Assembly (NCBI RefSeq): GCF_002142215.1
Contig: NZ_NAST01000008.1
Location: 1-64,000, forward strand
From: Gilliamella sp. N-G2
GTDB lineage: Bacteria > Pseudomonadota > Gammaproteobacteria > Enterobacterales > Orbaceae
Direction: 5' to 3'
Length of the DNA stretch: 64,000 bases
Positions 15,149 to 25,892 of the stretch are shown in pieces. Under the pieces are notes generated by a model that was not told where the DNA came from, made no database searches, and saw only the letters and a list, made by a program, of their open reading frames with translations. A program made the translations under genes and the position numbers. The first letter of the stretch is position 1; the number at the start of each line of letters is the position of its first letter.

Positions 15149-16474
15149 TTAAGCAGTAATATAGCTGCGCGATTTTTTAATCCAAATAATTAAAAATATT
15201 GTTCGTCCAAAACTAAATAAACTGTAAGCCAGCCATAATCCATGATTTCCCCAAACTGGCACTGCAAAATATTGTGCTATCAACCAAAGCAATAACGCTA
15301 ATAACATTGAATCACGGATTGATGAAGTGTAAGTAATACCAGAAAAAACACCATAATAGATCAATCCTCCCGCGGCAACGATAGGGAATATAATTAACCA
15401 TGATTGATATTGCAGAGAAAGATTTATAATTTCCGTTTGATTAGTAAGTAGCTTGATAATTGAGGTGTCAAACGCTAACCAAATAGCAATTATTATAATT
15501 GGGCAAATAAAACAGGCTTGCAATGACCAACGTAGAGTTTGGTTATAGAGACCCATATTTTTATTGCCCTTCGCGCGGCCACTAAATACACTTGATGCAT
15601 TAGCAAAACCATCAAACAGATATGCCATCATATAATGGATCTGGAATAAGACGGCATTAGCGGCCAATACTTCGGTATCAAATGTTGAGCCAATCGAAAT
15701 AAAATGATTTGTGACGATTAATAAACAGATAGTCCTTATCATTAGATTGGTATTGACTAAAATGACCCCTTTTAATGATTGCCATGACAAAATAGCTTTT
15801 AAGTCGGTTTTTTGATAGGTTTTCGGTAGATATCGATAGATAAACCAAATCCCGATTAAAGAACAACTTATTTGGGCGATTAACGTTGCGAATGCGACTC
15901 CTTTGATGTCCAAATGAAACCACCAGACAAAAAGCATCGCCATTATAATATTAAGTACATTGATGAAAACTTGTAGAAATAATACTGCTTTCACTTTAGA
16001 GATACCCATTAACCAACCAACTAACACATAATTGATAAGCACAAAAGGTGCCCCCCAAATTAACACGGAAAAATAGCTATCAGCATAGTGTTGAACTTCT
16101 TGATTAGGATTAATGATCTGCATTGAAGCAGAAAAAATGAGTTTTTGAAAAATAATAAATACCAAACCTAAAAAAATCGCAATAAATAGGGGGCGAATAA
16201 GCGAAGATTTTAGTAACAATGCGTTATCCAAGGCTTGAGCTGCGAAACCGGTGGTACTGACTCTTAAAAAGCCAAATAACCAGTAAATGGTATTGAATAT
16301 TACTGTTCCAATGGCAATGCCAGCAATAAAAGCTGGATTAGGTAAATGACCAACTAAAGCGGTATCAACTACGCCAAGCAAGGGGGTGGTAATAGTTGAC
16401 AGTACAAAGGGGACCACCAATTTAAGATAATCGCTAAACTGATATTGTTGATTTGATGTTGATGAGTTTGCCAT
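15149..16474 (-). CDS. dinF: DinF-type MATE exporter at the end of the nik operon
   Basis: This 441-aa protein has 12 hydrophobic segments and the DinF-branch MATE pattern (VVDTALVGHL near residue 35, GFLRVSTTGFAAQA, and a DGFANASSVFSGRAKG motif in the second half). MATE proteins export drugs or metabolites using H+ or Na+. It starts 3 bases after the nikE stop, so it is almost certainly co-transcribed with the ABC importer rather than with lexA as in E. coli. No LexA box is present. A role in exporting a metal-binding compound is possible but only inferred from context. Confidence 0.85.
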   Translation of the reverse strand: MANSSTSNQQYQFSDYLKLVVPFVLSTITTPLLGVVDTALVGHLPNPAFIAGIAIGTVIFNTIYWLFGFLRVSTTGFAAQALDNALLLKSSLIRPLFIAIFLGLVFIIFQKLIFSASMQIINPNQEVQHYADSYFSVLIWGAPFVLINYVLVGWLMGISKVKAVLFLQVFINVLNIIMAMLFVWWFHLDIKGVAFATLIAQISCSLIGIWFIYRYLPKTYQKTDLKAILSWQSLKGVILVNTNLMIRTICLLIVTNHFISIGSTFDTEVLAANAVLFQIHYMMAYLFDGFANASSVFSGRAKGNKNMGLYNQTLRWSLQACFICPIIIIAIWLAFDTSIIKLLTNQTEIINLSLQYQSWLIIFPIVAAGGLIYYGVFSGITYTSSIRDSMLLALLLWLIAQYFAVPVWGNHGLWLAYSLFSFGRTIFLIIWIKKSRSYITA

Positions 16475-16477
16475 TTT

Positions 16478-17257
16478 TTAGAAACCTAAAACTGATTCGA
16501 GAAGTTGGATAGAGTAAGGGTTTTTGACTTGATTAAGTTTGTCTATACTATCAATATATTCAATGATCTCACCTTTATAAAAAAATGCCACTTTGTTACA
16601 AAGATAAGTAATGGTGGTTAGGTCATGGGTGATAAAAATACTGGTAAGATTTAGTTGCTTTTGTAAATCGGCAAGTAGTGACAATATTTGGGTTTGTACT
16701 GAGATATCTAATGAACTCACAGCTTCATCAAATAAGATAAATTGCGGAGAGCAGGCAATTGCTCTGGCAATGCAAACACGCTGTAATTGACCACCACTCA
16801 TTTGGTGAGCAAAACGATTATAAAAAGAGCTGTCTAAACCGACTTGTTCTAATAAAGCGTTAATACGCAGCTTACGGTCATCTTTGGCTAGTTTTTCGTA
16901 GATGTCAATCGGTTCAGCAATGATTTGGGCGGCAGTGAAATACGGATTGACTGAAGCATTATAATCTTGAAATACCGCACTGATATCTTTACGCATAGCT
17001 GACTTTTTCCACGCCCGTTTAGCTATATCTTGGCCATTAAAATAGATATTACCACTATCAGGTTTTTCTAAACCTAAAATCAGTTTACCTAATGTGCTTT
17101 TACCACTACCACTTTCACCAATAATGCCAAGACATTCACCTTGTTTTAACTCGAATGAAACGCCATTGATAACGGTATTCTTTTTTCGGCTAAACAGATT
17201 CTGATTCGGCTGTAAAAAAGACTTTTTTATATTTTCAACTTGTAATAACGGTGGCAT
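16478..17257 (-). CDS. nikE: nickel/peptide ABC transporter ATPase NikE-like
   Basis: This 259-aa ATPase has Walker A GESGSGKSTLGK (about residue 47), signature MSGGQLQRVCIARA, Walker B FILFDEAVSSLD and a switch His in FITHDL. It is the second ATPase of the Nik/Dpp/Opp group. It overlaps nikD by 1 base. It powers import with NikD on the cytoplasmic face of the NikBC channel. Confidence 0.85.
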   Translation of the reverse strand: MPPLLQVENIKKSFLQPNQNLFSRKKNTVINGVSFELKQGECLGIIGESGSGKSTLGKLILGLEKPDSGNIYFNGQDIAKRAWKKSAMRKDISAVFQDYNASVNPYFTAAQIIAEPIDIYEKLAKDDRKLRINALLEQVGLDSSFYNRFAHQMSGGQLQRVCIARAIACSPQFILFDEAVSSLDISVQTQILSLLADLQKQLNLTSIFITHDLTTITYLCNKVAFFYKGEIIEYIDSIDKLNQVKNPYSIQLLESVLGF

Positions 17258-18123
17258 TAAGTTGTCTCCGTGATCAAATTTGGATTATTGAAACCAATGA
17301 TAGCATTGAACTTATTTAATAACTGTTTGCGTGTATCTATCAAGTAACGAGTATAGTCATGTTGAGGATGGTAAAAAATTTGTTCACGACTACCTGATTC
17401 CACAATCTTCCCTTTATTCATCACAATAATATCATCAGCAATATGATGAATCACACCTAAATCATGAGAGATAAAAATCACGGTTGTTTTCAAGTTCTGT
17501 TTTATCTCGGTAAACATTTTTAAAATATGAAATTGGCTAATTGAATCTAGTGCTGTAGTGGGTTCATCAGCAATGATGAGTTCTGGTTCAAGCATTAATG
17601 CCAAACCAATCATTATTCTCTGTAACATGCCACCACTTAATTGATGAGGATATTTTTTATAGATCTCTTGTGGATTATTAAGGCCAATATTTTCAATCAT
17701 TTCTAACGCTTTTGTCATGGCTTGCTTTTTGTTAATATCTTGATGTGCTTGCAGTGTTTCAACTACTTGCTTGCCAATACAATATAGCGGATCGAAGGCA
17801 CTCATAGGATGTTGTAATATTATCGAAATTACATTACCACGTATCTGCTTTAAGGTTTGTTTATTCTGTTGTAATAGATCACCATTATTAGCTAAGGTTA
17901 GTTTAGCTTGTTGTGGCTTAAATAATATTTGACCTGACACATTAAAATAGGGCTCTAACAATCCGATAATGGCTTTACATGTTAAACTTTTGCCACTGCC
18001 ACTTTCACCAACGATACCTAAACATGAATGACGATTAATTGTAAATGAGACATCATCTAATAGCTTGTTACCATTGTCGAGGGTAACCGTAAGTTTATTC
18101 ACTTCTAATAGCGAGCTACTCAT
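17257..18123 (-). CDS. nikD: nickel/peptide ABC transporter ATPase NikD-like
   Basis: This 288-aa ATPase carries Walker A GESGSGKSLTCK (about residue 38), QHPMSAFDPL, signature LSGGMLQRIMIG and Walker B LIIADEPTTALD, all typical of the DppD/NikD branch. It is about 30 residues longer than E. coli NikD, with an extra C-terminal stretch. The gene overlaps nikC by 8 bases and nikE by 1. Confidence 0.85.
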   Translation of the reverse strand: MSSSLLEVNKLTVTLDNGNKLLDDVSFTINRHSCLGIVGESGSGKSLTCKAIIGLLEPYFNVSGQILFKPQQAKLTLANNGDLLQQNKQTLKQIRGNVISIILQHPMSAFDPLYCIGKQVVETLQAHQDINKKQAMTKALEMIENIGLNNPQEIYKKYPHQLSGGMLQRIMIGLALMLEPELIIADEPTTALDSISQFHILKMFTEIKQNLKTTVIFISHDLGVIHHIADDIIVMNKGKIVESGSREQIFYHPQHDYTRYLIDTRKQLLNKFNAIIGFNNPNLITETT

Positions 18124-18949
18124 GCTTTTGGTCCTTAGGATCTAAAATATCTCTTAAACAATCACCTAACATATTAAATGCGGCAACGACAATTAAAATT
18201 GCAATACCAGGAAAGACCATCTGCTTCGGATGTTGGGTCATGACATTTTTCGCTTCACTTAACATTAACCCCCACTCGGCAGTAGGTGCTTGAACACCTA
18301 ATCCAATAAAGGATAGTGCTGAGATATTTAAAATTACCCAACCGGTATCTAAGGTTGCTAATATTACCAGCTCAGACATAACATTAGGTAATAAATGACG
18401 GCAAATAATAAACGAATGTGGTGCGCCAATAGCCCGTGAAAAAAGGATATAATTTTTTCGGCTATATTTTATGACTGAACTACGAATCATACGGCTATAC
18501 CATGCCCATTTAACCACAATATTGGCGATAATGACGTTTTCAATACCTACGCCTAACACACCAACAATCGCTAAAATCATTACTTGACTAGGAAACGACA
18601 GCATAATGTCACAAAGGCGCATAATGCATTCATCAAGTTTGCCTCGTTGATAACCTGAGATAAGGCCGATCAGACTACCAACCACGATAGTAATGATCAT
18701 GGTAAGTAAGGATAAAAACAGGGTAGATCGGATACCATAAAGCAAACGCGATAAAATATCGCGACCAAGATGATCACAACCAAGCCAATGTTGACTAGAC
18801 ATGGCAGCATATTTACGCACAATACGAACTTTATTGGGATCATACGGTGCAATATAAGGTGCTAAAATACCTAATATAACGATTGTGGTGATGATGATTA
18901 AACAGATTAAAGCTGTTTTATTGTTAATTAGTTTTTTAGTTATATTCAT
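18116..18949 (-). CDS. nikC: nickel/peptide ABC transporter permease NikC-like
   Basis: This 277-aa permease, the same length as E. coli NikC, has six membrane segments. The N-terminal LAPYIAPYDPN and GCDHLGRDILSRLLYG segments are the family signature, and a C-terminal LSFIGLGVQAPTAEWGLML block is the EAA-type coupling region. Start overlaps nikB by 4 bases (ATGA). It forms the channel with NikB. Confidence 0.88.
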   Translation of the reverse strand: MNITKKLINNKTALICLIIITTIVILGILAPYIAPYDPNKVRIVRKYAAMSSQHWLGCDHLGRDILSRLLYGIRSTLFLSLLTMIITIVVGSLIGLISGYQRGKLDECIMRLCDIMLSFPSQVMILAIVGVLGVGIENVIIANIVVKWAWYSRMIRSSVIKYSRKNYILFSRAIGAPHSFIICRHLLPNVMSELVILATLDTGWVILNISALSFIGLGVQAPTAEWGLMLSEAKNVMTQHPKQMVFPGIAILIVVAAFNMLGDCLRDILDPKDQKHE

Positions 18950-19890
18950 ACGGCACCACCATTATCTCGTAATCGTGGATCTAACCATTGATGAATGATA
19001 TCAACAATAAAATTACAAACTACAAATAGAATAGCCATGATAAGAATATAAGCTTGAATGACTGGATAATCACGGTTCATGATAGCTGCTATACATAAAC
19101 GACCAAGTCCCGGCCACGAAAAGATATATTCGACGACAAAAGATCCAGCTATTAATTGTGGAATAGTCATGCCTAAAGCCGTGATAGTAGTATGCAGAGA
19201 ATTAACTAACACATGTTTAACAATTATCGTTCTTTCTTTTAAACCACGGCTACGAGCATAAAATACTGAATAATTATGCTTATTTTCCAACATATTATTA
19301 CGGATAAAACGAATATAAGTTGAGATATAGACAAACGATAAGGTTAAGGTGGGTAAAATGAGATTTTGCCATGTTCCGTAACCGTTTGTAGGCAGTAAAT
19401 CTAAATAATTGGCAAACAGCCAAATAAATAGTAAACCTAACCAATAACTAGGCATTGCAGTACCGAGAAAGATAATGATACGAACAATATGATCGAATGC
19501 TGAATTGGCAAATATGGCACATAAAACACCTAAAATTAAACTGATGATAAGTGTAAATGCAAATGCCGACATCGCTAAAATTAATGTCGGAATTAAACTG
19601 CGGATCATCTCATCCCAAACTAGTCTATCTCGATGAATAAATGAACGACCAAAATCGAGATGTAAAACATCATACAGCCAAATAAAATAGCGTTCTAAAA
19701 AAGGCTTATTTAACCCCAATTCTTGACGCATACTTTCAATAGCATCTGGTGTTGGCATAATTTCGTTTAAACGTAATGCAACTTCAGCAGGATCGGAAGG
19801 GGCTAAATTTATAAGAAAAAAAGCGATAAAAGAGATACCGAATAATATCGGTATCATCATGGTTAAACGTTTAATAATATAATTTAACAT
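18946..19890 (-). CDS. nikB: nickel/peptide ABC transporter permease NikB-like
   Basis: This 314-aa permease matches E. coli NikB in length. It has an N-terminal segment IPILFGISFIAFFLINLAP, a periplasmic loop with LGLNKPFLERYF, and the inner-membrane component signature TAMPSYWLGLLFIWLF plus VVEYIFSWPGLGRL near the end. It begins 23 bases after nikA. The partner permease NikC overlaps its stop. Confidence 0.88.
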   Translation of the reverse strand: MLNYIIKRLTMMIPILFGISFIAFFLINLAPSDPAEVALRLNEIMPTPDAIESMRQELGLNKPFLERYFIWLYDVLHLDFGRSFIHRDRLVWDEMIRSLIPTLILAMSAFAFTLIISLILGVLCAIFANSAFDHIVRIIIFLGTAMPSYWLGLLFIWLFANYLDLLPTNGYGTWQNLILPTLTLSFVYISTYIRFIRNNMLENKHNYSVFYARSRGLKERTIIVKHVLVNSLHTTITALGMTIPQLIAGSFVVEYIFSWPGLGRLCIAAIMNRDYPVIQAYILIMAILFVVCNFIVDIIHQWLDPRLRDNGGAV

Positions 19891-19913
19891 TATTCGTCAA
19901 TAATATTAGTTTA

Positions 19914-21479
19914 TTAAAAATGCATTTTCTCAAATGGAATATCAAATTGAGAAGGAGCGAATTCAATTCCTTTTAATGATTTAACTGCAATAGCACGATT
20001 ACGTTCATAAGTTAATGGGATATAAACGGCCTGATTGTGCAGTGTTTCTAGTACATAACGGAATAGATCTTGCCGCTCTTTTTCATCAGTTGAAATTAAT
20101 GCTTTACTAATACTCGCATCAATTTGTGGTTTTTCTTTCAAGCCTTGTTGCGCCATATAATCACCATATACCGGTAATTTCATCCCCGATAAAAATGATT
20201 GCGGATCATATGGTGTTCCCCATGAAATATCGAATACCATATCAAAATCACCCGCTTTTTGGCGATCACGATAACCTTGCTCTTCTTCACCATGGATATT
20301 AAGCTTTAATCCCACTTGCTCAAATTCGTCTTGCATATATTGTGCAATGGTTTTTTGAGAGGCAGTATTACTATCATAATAAAGAGTGATCTCAAACGGT
20401 TTACCATCTTTTTGGCGATAATCTTCACCTTTAACTTTTAGCCAACCAGCTTTATCAAGTAGTGTTTCAGCTAATTTTGTATCGTATACATAAGGTTTTA
20501 AACCAATGTTGGCATAAGGAATATTGGTTGCCATTAACGTATCCGCTGGTGCTTCGCTATTATTAAAAATACCTTCTGAGATATCTTTCTTACTGATAAT
20601 ATGTTCGATAGCTTGGCGGACATTAACATCACTCAATTGATTTCTCGTAGTGTTCATTAAAACAATTCGACTGGAAACTGGTTTCGACATTAAGGTTTGA
20701 AACTTATCCATGCTAGAAAAACGCTCAAATGAATCCGCATCAACCATATTTTTACCATAAATCAGATCTATTTCACCTTTTTCAAGAGCCATTAGTCGAC
20801 TTTGATTATCTGCGATTACTTTCATAGTCACTTTTTTCAGTAATGGCTTAGTACCCCAATAAGTTGGATTGGCATTAAACACTGCATACTGATCTTTCTT
20901 ATGATCACCTAAAACATATGGGCCGGTACCAATATAAGATTTCACGCCATTTTTAGTTTCACCATCAATCATAGAATTTGGGGAAATAAATCGCATAGGG
21001 CGAGTGACGGCAATTTCAATCATGAAAGGGTAGTAAGGCTCAGAAAGATTAACCTCAAGAGTATAATCATCTACTGCTTTGACCTCGGTGATTAAACGCA
21101 CCATTTCTAACCAAGTATGGCGAACTTTGTTGGATAATACGGCATCCCAATTCAGTTTGGCACTGTGTGCATCAAATTTTGCTCCATCACTGAATGTGAC
21201 GTCTTTTCTTAATTTGAATGTGTAAGTTTTACCTTCGTTAGTAATAGTCCAGCTTTCTGCCAACCATGGAGAAAAAGTTCCATCTTCATTATAGTGAACT
21301 AATGATTCATACAACATATTTTGCGCCCACATTTCACCTGAATATAAATGTGGATTTAAATCACGAATATCACGAAAGTTTGCGAAAGTAATATCGTCTT
21401 TGGCTAAACAATTAAAACTAAAGCAACTTAACATTAAGAAGATAAATAATTTTTTTAAATGAGGGAAGTTAAAAGACAT
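19914..21479 (-). CDS. nikA: nickel/peptide ABC substrate-binding protein NikA-like
   Basis: This 521-aa periplasmic protein has a signal peptide (cleavage near residue 26, after CLA). It is collinear with E. coli NikA (524 aa): LNPHLYSGEMWAQNMLYE, WLAESWTITNEGKTYTF, GTGPYVL, NIPYANIGLKPYVYD, SWGTPYDPQSFLSGM and DIPFEKM all have clear counterparts. NikA binds nickel with a small chelator, and relatives bind metallophores or heme, so the true cargo is uncertain. It is the first gene of the operon. A near-perfect Fur box lies about 50 bases upstream; I see no NikR-type operator. Confidence 0.88.
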   Translation of the reverse strand: MSFNFPHLKKLFIFLMLSCFSFNCLAKDDITFANFRDIRDLNPHLYSGEMWAQNMLYESLVHYNEDGTFSPWLAESWTITNEGKTYTFKLRKDVTFSDGAKFDAHSAKLNWDAVLSNKVRHTWLEMVRLITEVKAVDDYTLEVNLSEPYYPFMIEIAVTRPMRFISPNSMIDGETKNGVKSYIGTGPYVLGDHKKDQYAVFNANPTYWGTKPLLKKVTMKVIADNQSRLMALEKGEIDLIYGKNMVDADSFERFSSMDKFQTLMSKPVSSRIVLMNTTRNQLSDVNVRQAIEHIISKKDISEGIFNNSEAPADTLMATNIPYANIGLKPYVYDTKLAETLLDKAGWLKVKGEDYRQKDGKPFEITLYYDSNTASQKTIAQYMQDEFEQVGLKLNIHGEEEQGYRDRQKAGDFDMVFDISWGTPYDPQSFLSGMKLPVYGDYMAQQGLKEKPQIDASISKALISTDEKERQDLFRYVLETLHNQAVYIPLTYERNRAIAVKSLKGIEFAPSQFDIPFEKMHF

Positions 21480-21529
21480 ACCTATTCCATGAAATAATTA
21501 TGTTTTGGGTTTGCAACAATACAATAAAT

Positions 21530-21548
21530 GATAATGATAATCAATATC
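21530..21548. promoter_or_regulatory. Fur box upstream of the nik operon
   Basis: GATAATGATAATCAATATC matches the 19-base Fur consensus at 18 positions. It lies between nikA (leftward) and rhlE (rightward), 51 bases from the nikA start and about 210 from rhlE, so nikA is the likely target. Confidence 0.85.
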
Positions 21549-21757
21549 ATCATGACGGTTTGCTTAAAAAATATATGATAAATTAAGAACAAATGTTAAA
21601 TGATGAATAACTCTATACTTTATAAGGTTATTCCCTAAAATGGTAACATATATTAAATAACTAGCAATGAAAAGATAAAATAATCAGACAATTATTATTA
21701 AATTGCTTTATAATGTTGCTGATTATTTATTTTTTTCGATTATTTAGGAATCATTAC

Positions 21758-23062
21758 ATGTCATTTGACTCTCTTGGCTTAGATGCCAAGATATTAAAAG
21801 CTATTGAAGAACAACACTATACCGATCCCACTCCCATCCAACAACAAGCTATTCCCGTAATACTGTCAGGTAAAGATTTAATGGCTAGTGCCCAAACCGG
21901 TACCGGTAAAACCGCAGGTTTTGGTTTACCCATTTTACAAAAATTGCATCAAATGCAATTAAGAAATTTAACTAAATCTGAACCGAGAAAAGGTAAACGT
22001 CCTTTATATGCATTAATTTTAGCACCAACACGTGAGCTAGCAGCGCAAATTGGTGAAAATATTCGTGATTATAGCCGTTATTTATCTATTCGTTCACTAG
22101 TGGTATTTGGTGGTGTTAGTATCAATCCACAAATGATGAAACTTCGCGGTGGGGTGGATATTTTAATTGCCACACCAGGACGATTATTAGATTTAGTGCA
22201 GCAAAATGCTGTCGATCTTTCGCCTGTAAAAATTTTGGTTCTGGATGAGGCTGATCGTATGTTAGATATGGGCTTTATCCATGATATCCGTCGTGTGATC
22301 GCTAAATTACCGAAAAAACGCCAAAATTTACTTTTTTCCGCCACCTTTTCTGACGAGATAAAAGGATTAGCGAATACCATCTTAAATTCGCCTGAATCGA
22401 TTGCTGTGGCAAAAACCAATAGTGCATCTGAGCAAATTACGCAATATGTGCATCGGGTAGATAAGCGTCGTAAGCGTGAATTACTCTCTTATTTAATTGG
22501 CAAAAATCAATGGCAACAGGTGTTAATTTTTACTCGAACCAAGTATGGTGCTAATCATCTAGCGGAACAGTTAACCAAAGATGGCATTAAAGCTTCAGCA
22601 ATTCATGGTAATAAGAGTCAGGGCGCCAGAACGAAAGCGTTAGCTGATTTTAAGTCGGGACAAATACGAGCATTAGTCGCTACAGATATTGCCGCCAGAG
22701 GATTAGATATTGAGTTATTACCTTATGTTATTAATTATGAGCTGCCACAAGTAGCAGAAGATTATGTTCATCGAATTGGCCGAACTGGGCGAGCGCAAAA
22801 TCAAGGTCAAGCTATATCGCTAGTTTGTATTGATGAACTTCCTCAATTAAAATCAATTGAGAAATTGCTTAGAAAACCGATTCCAGAAATTTTTACTCAA
22901 GGATTTGAAGTCGATCCTAGAATTAAAGCGGAGCCAGTCAAAAAAGTGCCAACAAAACGAGCTCCAACAAAAAGAAGAAGTGCTGATAAGTCTCGAACTT
23001 CTAAAAATCATCAGAATAGTATGAAGCAATCAAACCATCATACACATTCTAAAACTAACTAA
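21758..23062 (+). CDS. rhlE: DEAD-box RNA helicase RhlE
   Basis: This 434-aa ATP-dependent RNA helicase is close to E. coli RhlE from the first residues (MSFDSLGL). Motifs are visible: TPIQQQAIP (Q motif), [10 protein letters not shown] (I), PTRELAAQ (Ia), [13 protein letters not shown] (II), FSATF (III), [11 protein letters not shown] (V) and HRIGRTGRA (VI). A Lys/Arg/Ser-rich tail follows. A longer frame opens at 21713, but ATG 21758 has AGGA 8 bases upstream and matches the family start. It works in RNA and ribosome maturation. Confidence 0.93.
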   Translation: MSFDSLGLDAKILKAIEEQHYTDPTPIQQQAIPVILSGKDLMASAQTGTGKTAGFGLPILQKLHQMQLRNLTKSEPRKGKRPLYALILAPTRELAAQIGENIRDYSRYLSIRSLVVFGGVSINPQMMKLRGGVDILIATPGRLLDLVQQNAVDLSPVKILVLDEADRMLDMGFIHDIRRVIAKLPKKRQNLLFSATFSDEIKGLANTILNSPESIAVAKTNSASEQITQYVHRVDKRRKRELLSYLIGKNQWQQVLIFTRTKYGANHLAEQLTKDGIKASAIHGNKSQGARTKALADFKSGQIRALVATDIAARGLDIELLPYVINYELPQVAEDYVHRIGRTGRAQNQGQAISLVCIDELPQLKSIEKLLRKPIPEIFTQGFEVDPRIKAEPVKKVPTKRAPTKRRSADKSRTSKNHQNSMKQSNHHTHSKTN

Positions 23063-23088
23063 ATTATTTAAAGCAGAAGGATATTATT

Positions 23089-23430
23089 ATGGCTAAGGTT
23101 AATCGCAGTCGTCGTTTAAGAAAAAAATTACATATTGAAGAATTTAAAGAGTTAGGTTTTACTGTAAGCTGGTCATTTGACGAAGGTACTAATGAAGAAA
23201 CCATCGATAACGTTGTCGATCAATTTATCGTTGAAGCAATACAAGCTAATGGTTTGGCTTACGAAGGAAGTGGTTATTTGACTTGGAAGGGGATTATTTG
23301 TACCCAGAAATTAGGTAACTGTACTGAAGAAGATCGTGACAATGTCACTAAATGGCTTGAGAGTCATGGTTTAAAAAATGTTAAAACCAGCGCTTTAATC
23401 GATATTTGGTGGGATGAATTAGATTTTTAA
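23089..23430 (+). CDS. yggL: YggL family ribosome-associated protein
   Basis: This 113-aa protein matches the YggL/DUF469 family: basic start MAKVNRSRRLRKKLHIEEF, LGFTVSWSF, FIVEAIQANGL, GSGYLTWKGIICTQK and the final VSALIDIWW-type block. In E. coli YggL binds the 50S subunit. It follows rhlE by 26 bases with AGAAGGA upstream of the ATG, so the two RNA/ribosome genes may be co-transcribed. The terminator at 23455 closes it. Confidence 0.88.
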   Translation: MAKVNRSRRLRKKLHIEEFKELGFTVSWSFDEGTNEETIDNVVDQFIVEAIQANGLAYEGSGYLTWKGIICTQKLGNCTEEDRDNVTKWLESHGLKNVKTSALIDIWWDELDF

Positions 23431-23454
23431 TTCTTTATATAACCAGCCAATAAA

Positions 23455-23482
23455 AAAATAGCCACTTATGTGGCTATTTTTA
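23455..23482. terminator. bidirectional terminator between yggL and ybiT
   Basis: AAAATAGCCAC (23455-23465), loop TTAT, GTGGCTATTTT (23470-23480), with A-rich and T-rich flanks, so it can stop transcription from both convergent genes. Confidence 0.9.
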
Positions 23483-23499
23483 TTGATTTTTATGCAGCT

Positions 23500-25092
23500 T
23501 TATTCGATACCTTGACTTCGCAAGTAATCTTCATAATTACCTGTATAATCAATCACTTTTTCTGGCGTGATTTCAATAATACGGCTAGCCAGTGAGCTGA
23601 CAAATTCGCGGTCATGCGATACAAAAAATAACGTTCCTTGATAAAGCTCTAATGCCATATTTAATGATTCGATCGATTCCATATCAAGGTGATTAGTCGG
23701 TTCATCCATGACAATGATATTTGGTCGTTGCATCATCAATTTACCAAACAGCATACGGCCTTTTTCACCACCAGATAGAACTTTAACTTGCTTTTTAATA
23801 TCATCTTGGGAGAACAATAATCGACCTAAAATACTTCGTACCGCTTGTTCATCATCATTAGGTTGTTTCCATTGACTCATCCATTCAAATACAGTTAAGT
23901 CTTGTTCAAACTCATATTCATGATCTTGCGCATAATAACCAATATTGGCATTTTCTGACCATTTAATATCACCTTGTTCTGGTGTTAATTCATTCATCAA
24001 GGTTTTGAGTAGGGTAGTTTTACCGATACCGTTAGTCCCTAAAATTGCTACTTTTTCGCCAACTTCGACCATGAGATTAAGATTTTTAAATAAAGGACCA
24101 TTGTCGAAACCTTTAGTGAGGTTTTCTACCACTAGTGCATTACGAAATAGTTTTTTATCTTGCTCAAAGCGAATAAATGGGTTTTGTCGGCTAGATGCCT
24201 TGACTTCTTCCAGTTTTATTTTTTCAATTTGTCTAGCTCGAGATGTTGCTTGTTTTGATTTAGCTGCATTAGCACTAAAGCGACTGACGAAGGATTGTAA
24301 TTCACTTATTTGTGCTTTCTTTTTCGCATTATCAGCTAATAAACGTTCTCTTGCTTGAGTAGCGGCAGTCATATAATCATCATAATTGCCAGGGTAAATA
24401 CGAAGTTCACCATAATCCATATCGGCCATATGGGTACAGACCATGTTAAGAAAATGGCGATCATGGGATATGATGATCATCGTGCTTTCACGTTCATTTA
24501 AGGTATCTTCCAACCAACGGATAGTATCAATATCTAAGTTATTGGTTGGTTCGTCGAGTAATAAAATATCAGGATTTGAAAATAGCGCTTGGGCTAATAA
24601 TACCCGTAGTTTCCAACCTGGAGCAATTTCACTCATTAGACCATAATGTTGTTCGATAGGAATACCAACTCCAAGCAATAATTCACCAGCTCTCGCCTCT
24701 GCACTATAACCATCCATTTCGGCATATTGGGTCTCTAAATCAGCGACTTTAAAACCGTCTTCCTCACTCATTTCTGCTAAAGAGTAAATGCGATCACGTT
24801 CTTGCTTGATTTGCCATAATTCTGTATGTCCCATAATTACGGTATCGAGAACAGTAAACTCCTCAAAAGCAAATTGATCTTGGCGTAATTTACCCAATCT
24901 TTCATGAGGATCAAGCGATACATTGCCTGAAGTTGGCACTAAATCGCCACCAATAATTTTCATAAAGGTGGATTTACCACTCCCATTGGCACCAATTAAT
25001 CCATAACGATTACCATTACCAAATTTGACGGAAATATTTTCAAATAGTGGCTTACTGCCGAATTGCATTGTGATATTGCTTGTTGTTAACAC
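23500..25092 (-). CDS. ybiT: ABC-F ATPase YbiT
   Basis: This 530-aa soluble protein has two ABC domains and no membrane segment. Walker A motifs are GANGSGKST (about residue 36) and GTNGIGKTT (about 352), Walker B/DEPT boxes are [11 protein letters not shown] and [11 protein letters not shown], and the linker near residues 240-300 is highly charged. Length and text match E. coli YbiT (530 aa). ABC-F proteins bind the ribosomal E site and influence translation. It forms a single-gene unit convergent with yggL. Confidence 0.93.
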   Translation of the reverse strand: MLTTSNITMQFGSKPLFENISVKFGNGNRYGLIGANGSGKSTFMKIIGGDLVPTSGNVSLDPHERLGKLRQDQFAFEEFTVLDTVIMGHTELWQIKQERDRIYSLAEMSEEDGFKVADLETQYAEMDGYSAEARAGELLLGVGIPIEQHYGLMSEIAPGWKLRVLLAQALFSNPDILLLDEPTNNLDIDTIRWLEDTLNERESTMIIISHDRHFLNMVCTHMADMDYGELRIYPGNYDDYMTAATQARERLLADNAKKKAQISELQSFVSRFSANAAKSKQATSRARQIEKIKLEEVKASSRQNPFIRFEQDKKLFRNALVVENLTKGFDNGPLFKNLNLMVEVGEKVAILGTNGIGKTTLLKTLMNELTPEQGDIKWSENANIGYYAQDHEYEFEQDLTVFEWMSQWKQPNDDEQAVRSILGRLLFSQDDIKKQVKVLSGGEKGRMLFGKLMMQRPNIIVMDEPTNHLDMESIESLNMALELYQGTLFFVSHDREFVSSLASRIIEITPEKVIDYTGNYEDYLRSQGIE

Positions 25093-25892
25093 TGATAATT
25101 ACTCTCGAATTGACAAAAGGAGGCAGTTATATATAACAAAAATACATATAACACCATTAAAATAAATTTCTTTATATTATGGCATATTTAACACTTTTTG
25201 AATAATTCAGTTTTATATCTATGAATTTACTAATGATTTTCATGTTTGTTATTTTTTAACAAACAAAAATTTTGTTAAAAGCAATATATAAAAACTTTAA
25301 TGAGAAAAAGTGGTTTAGAAAATATTATGTTAGTTTTAAGCAGTGAAAGTGAGAGATAATAATAGCTGCATATCCAACGCAAAGAATATTAAAAATATTC
25401 CAAATATACATCTATAACTTAGAAATCATCATAACAATTAATATTTTCGATTTTATTAGTGAAAATGTTTAAAAATTAAGTGATAAGTATTGTTAATACT
25501 TAACCCAAATTTAATAGAAAAACATGCGATTAACTTTATGTTTTATAGAGTAATTCATATCATATCATTTGATGCTGGCAGTTGTATTTCGGCGTCGAAG
25601 TAATCATTGTTCGATTATTATTTAATTTGGTAAATATATTTGTCAAAGTAAATGAGCAAGGTATCGATAAAAGTAAAAATACTACGACCATTTTCTAATC
25701 AAAACTCAAACATTGGTAAATTATAATTAAAGCCTATCTTGTTGTTTCAATTAGAATAATAGTATCATTAATACGTTTTAATTGTAGAATTTGCGGAATT
25801 GTAATAAAAGGCTTGTTTCGTTATCGCTTATAAATCAAGCCTTGTAGGATATCAATATGAATAAAAAGGATTTCGAATAATAGGGACAATAT
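25093..25892. other. 800-base non-coding stretch
   Basis: No intact gene is visible. A minus-strand frame around 25340-25430 reads MYIWNIFNILCVGYAAIIIS and may be a membrane-gene remnant. An inverted repeat AGGCTTG/CAAGCCT (25809-25815, 25836-25842) precedes the next gene. The rest is AT-rich with no clear signal. Confidence 0.4.
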
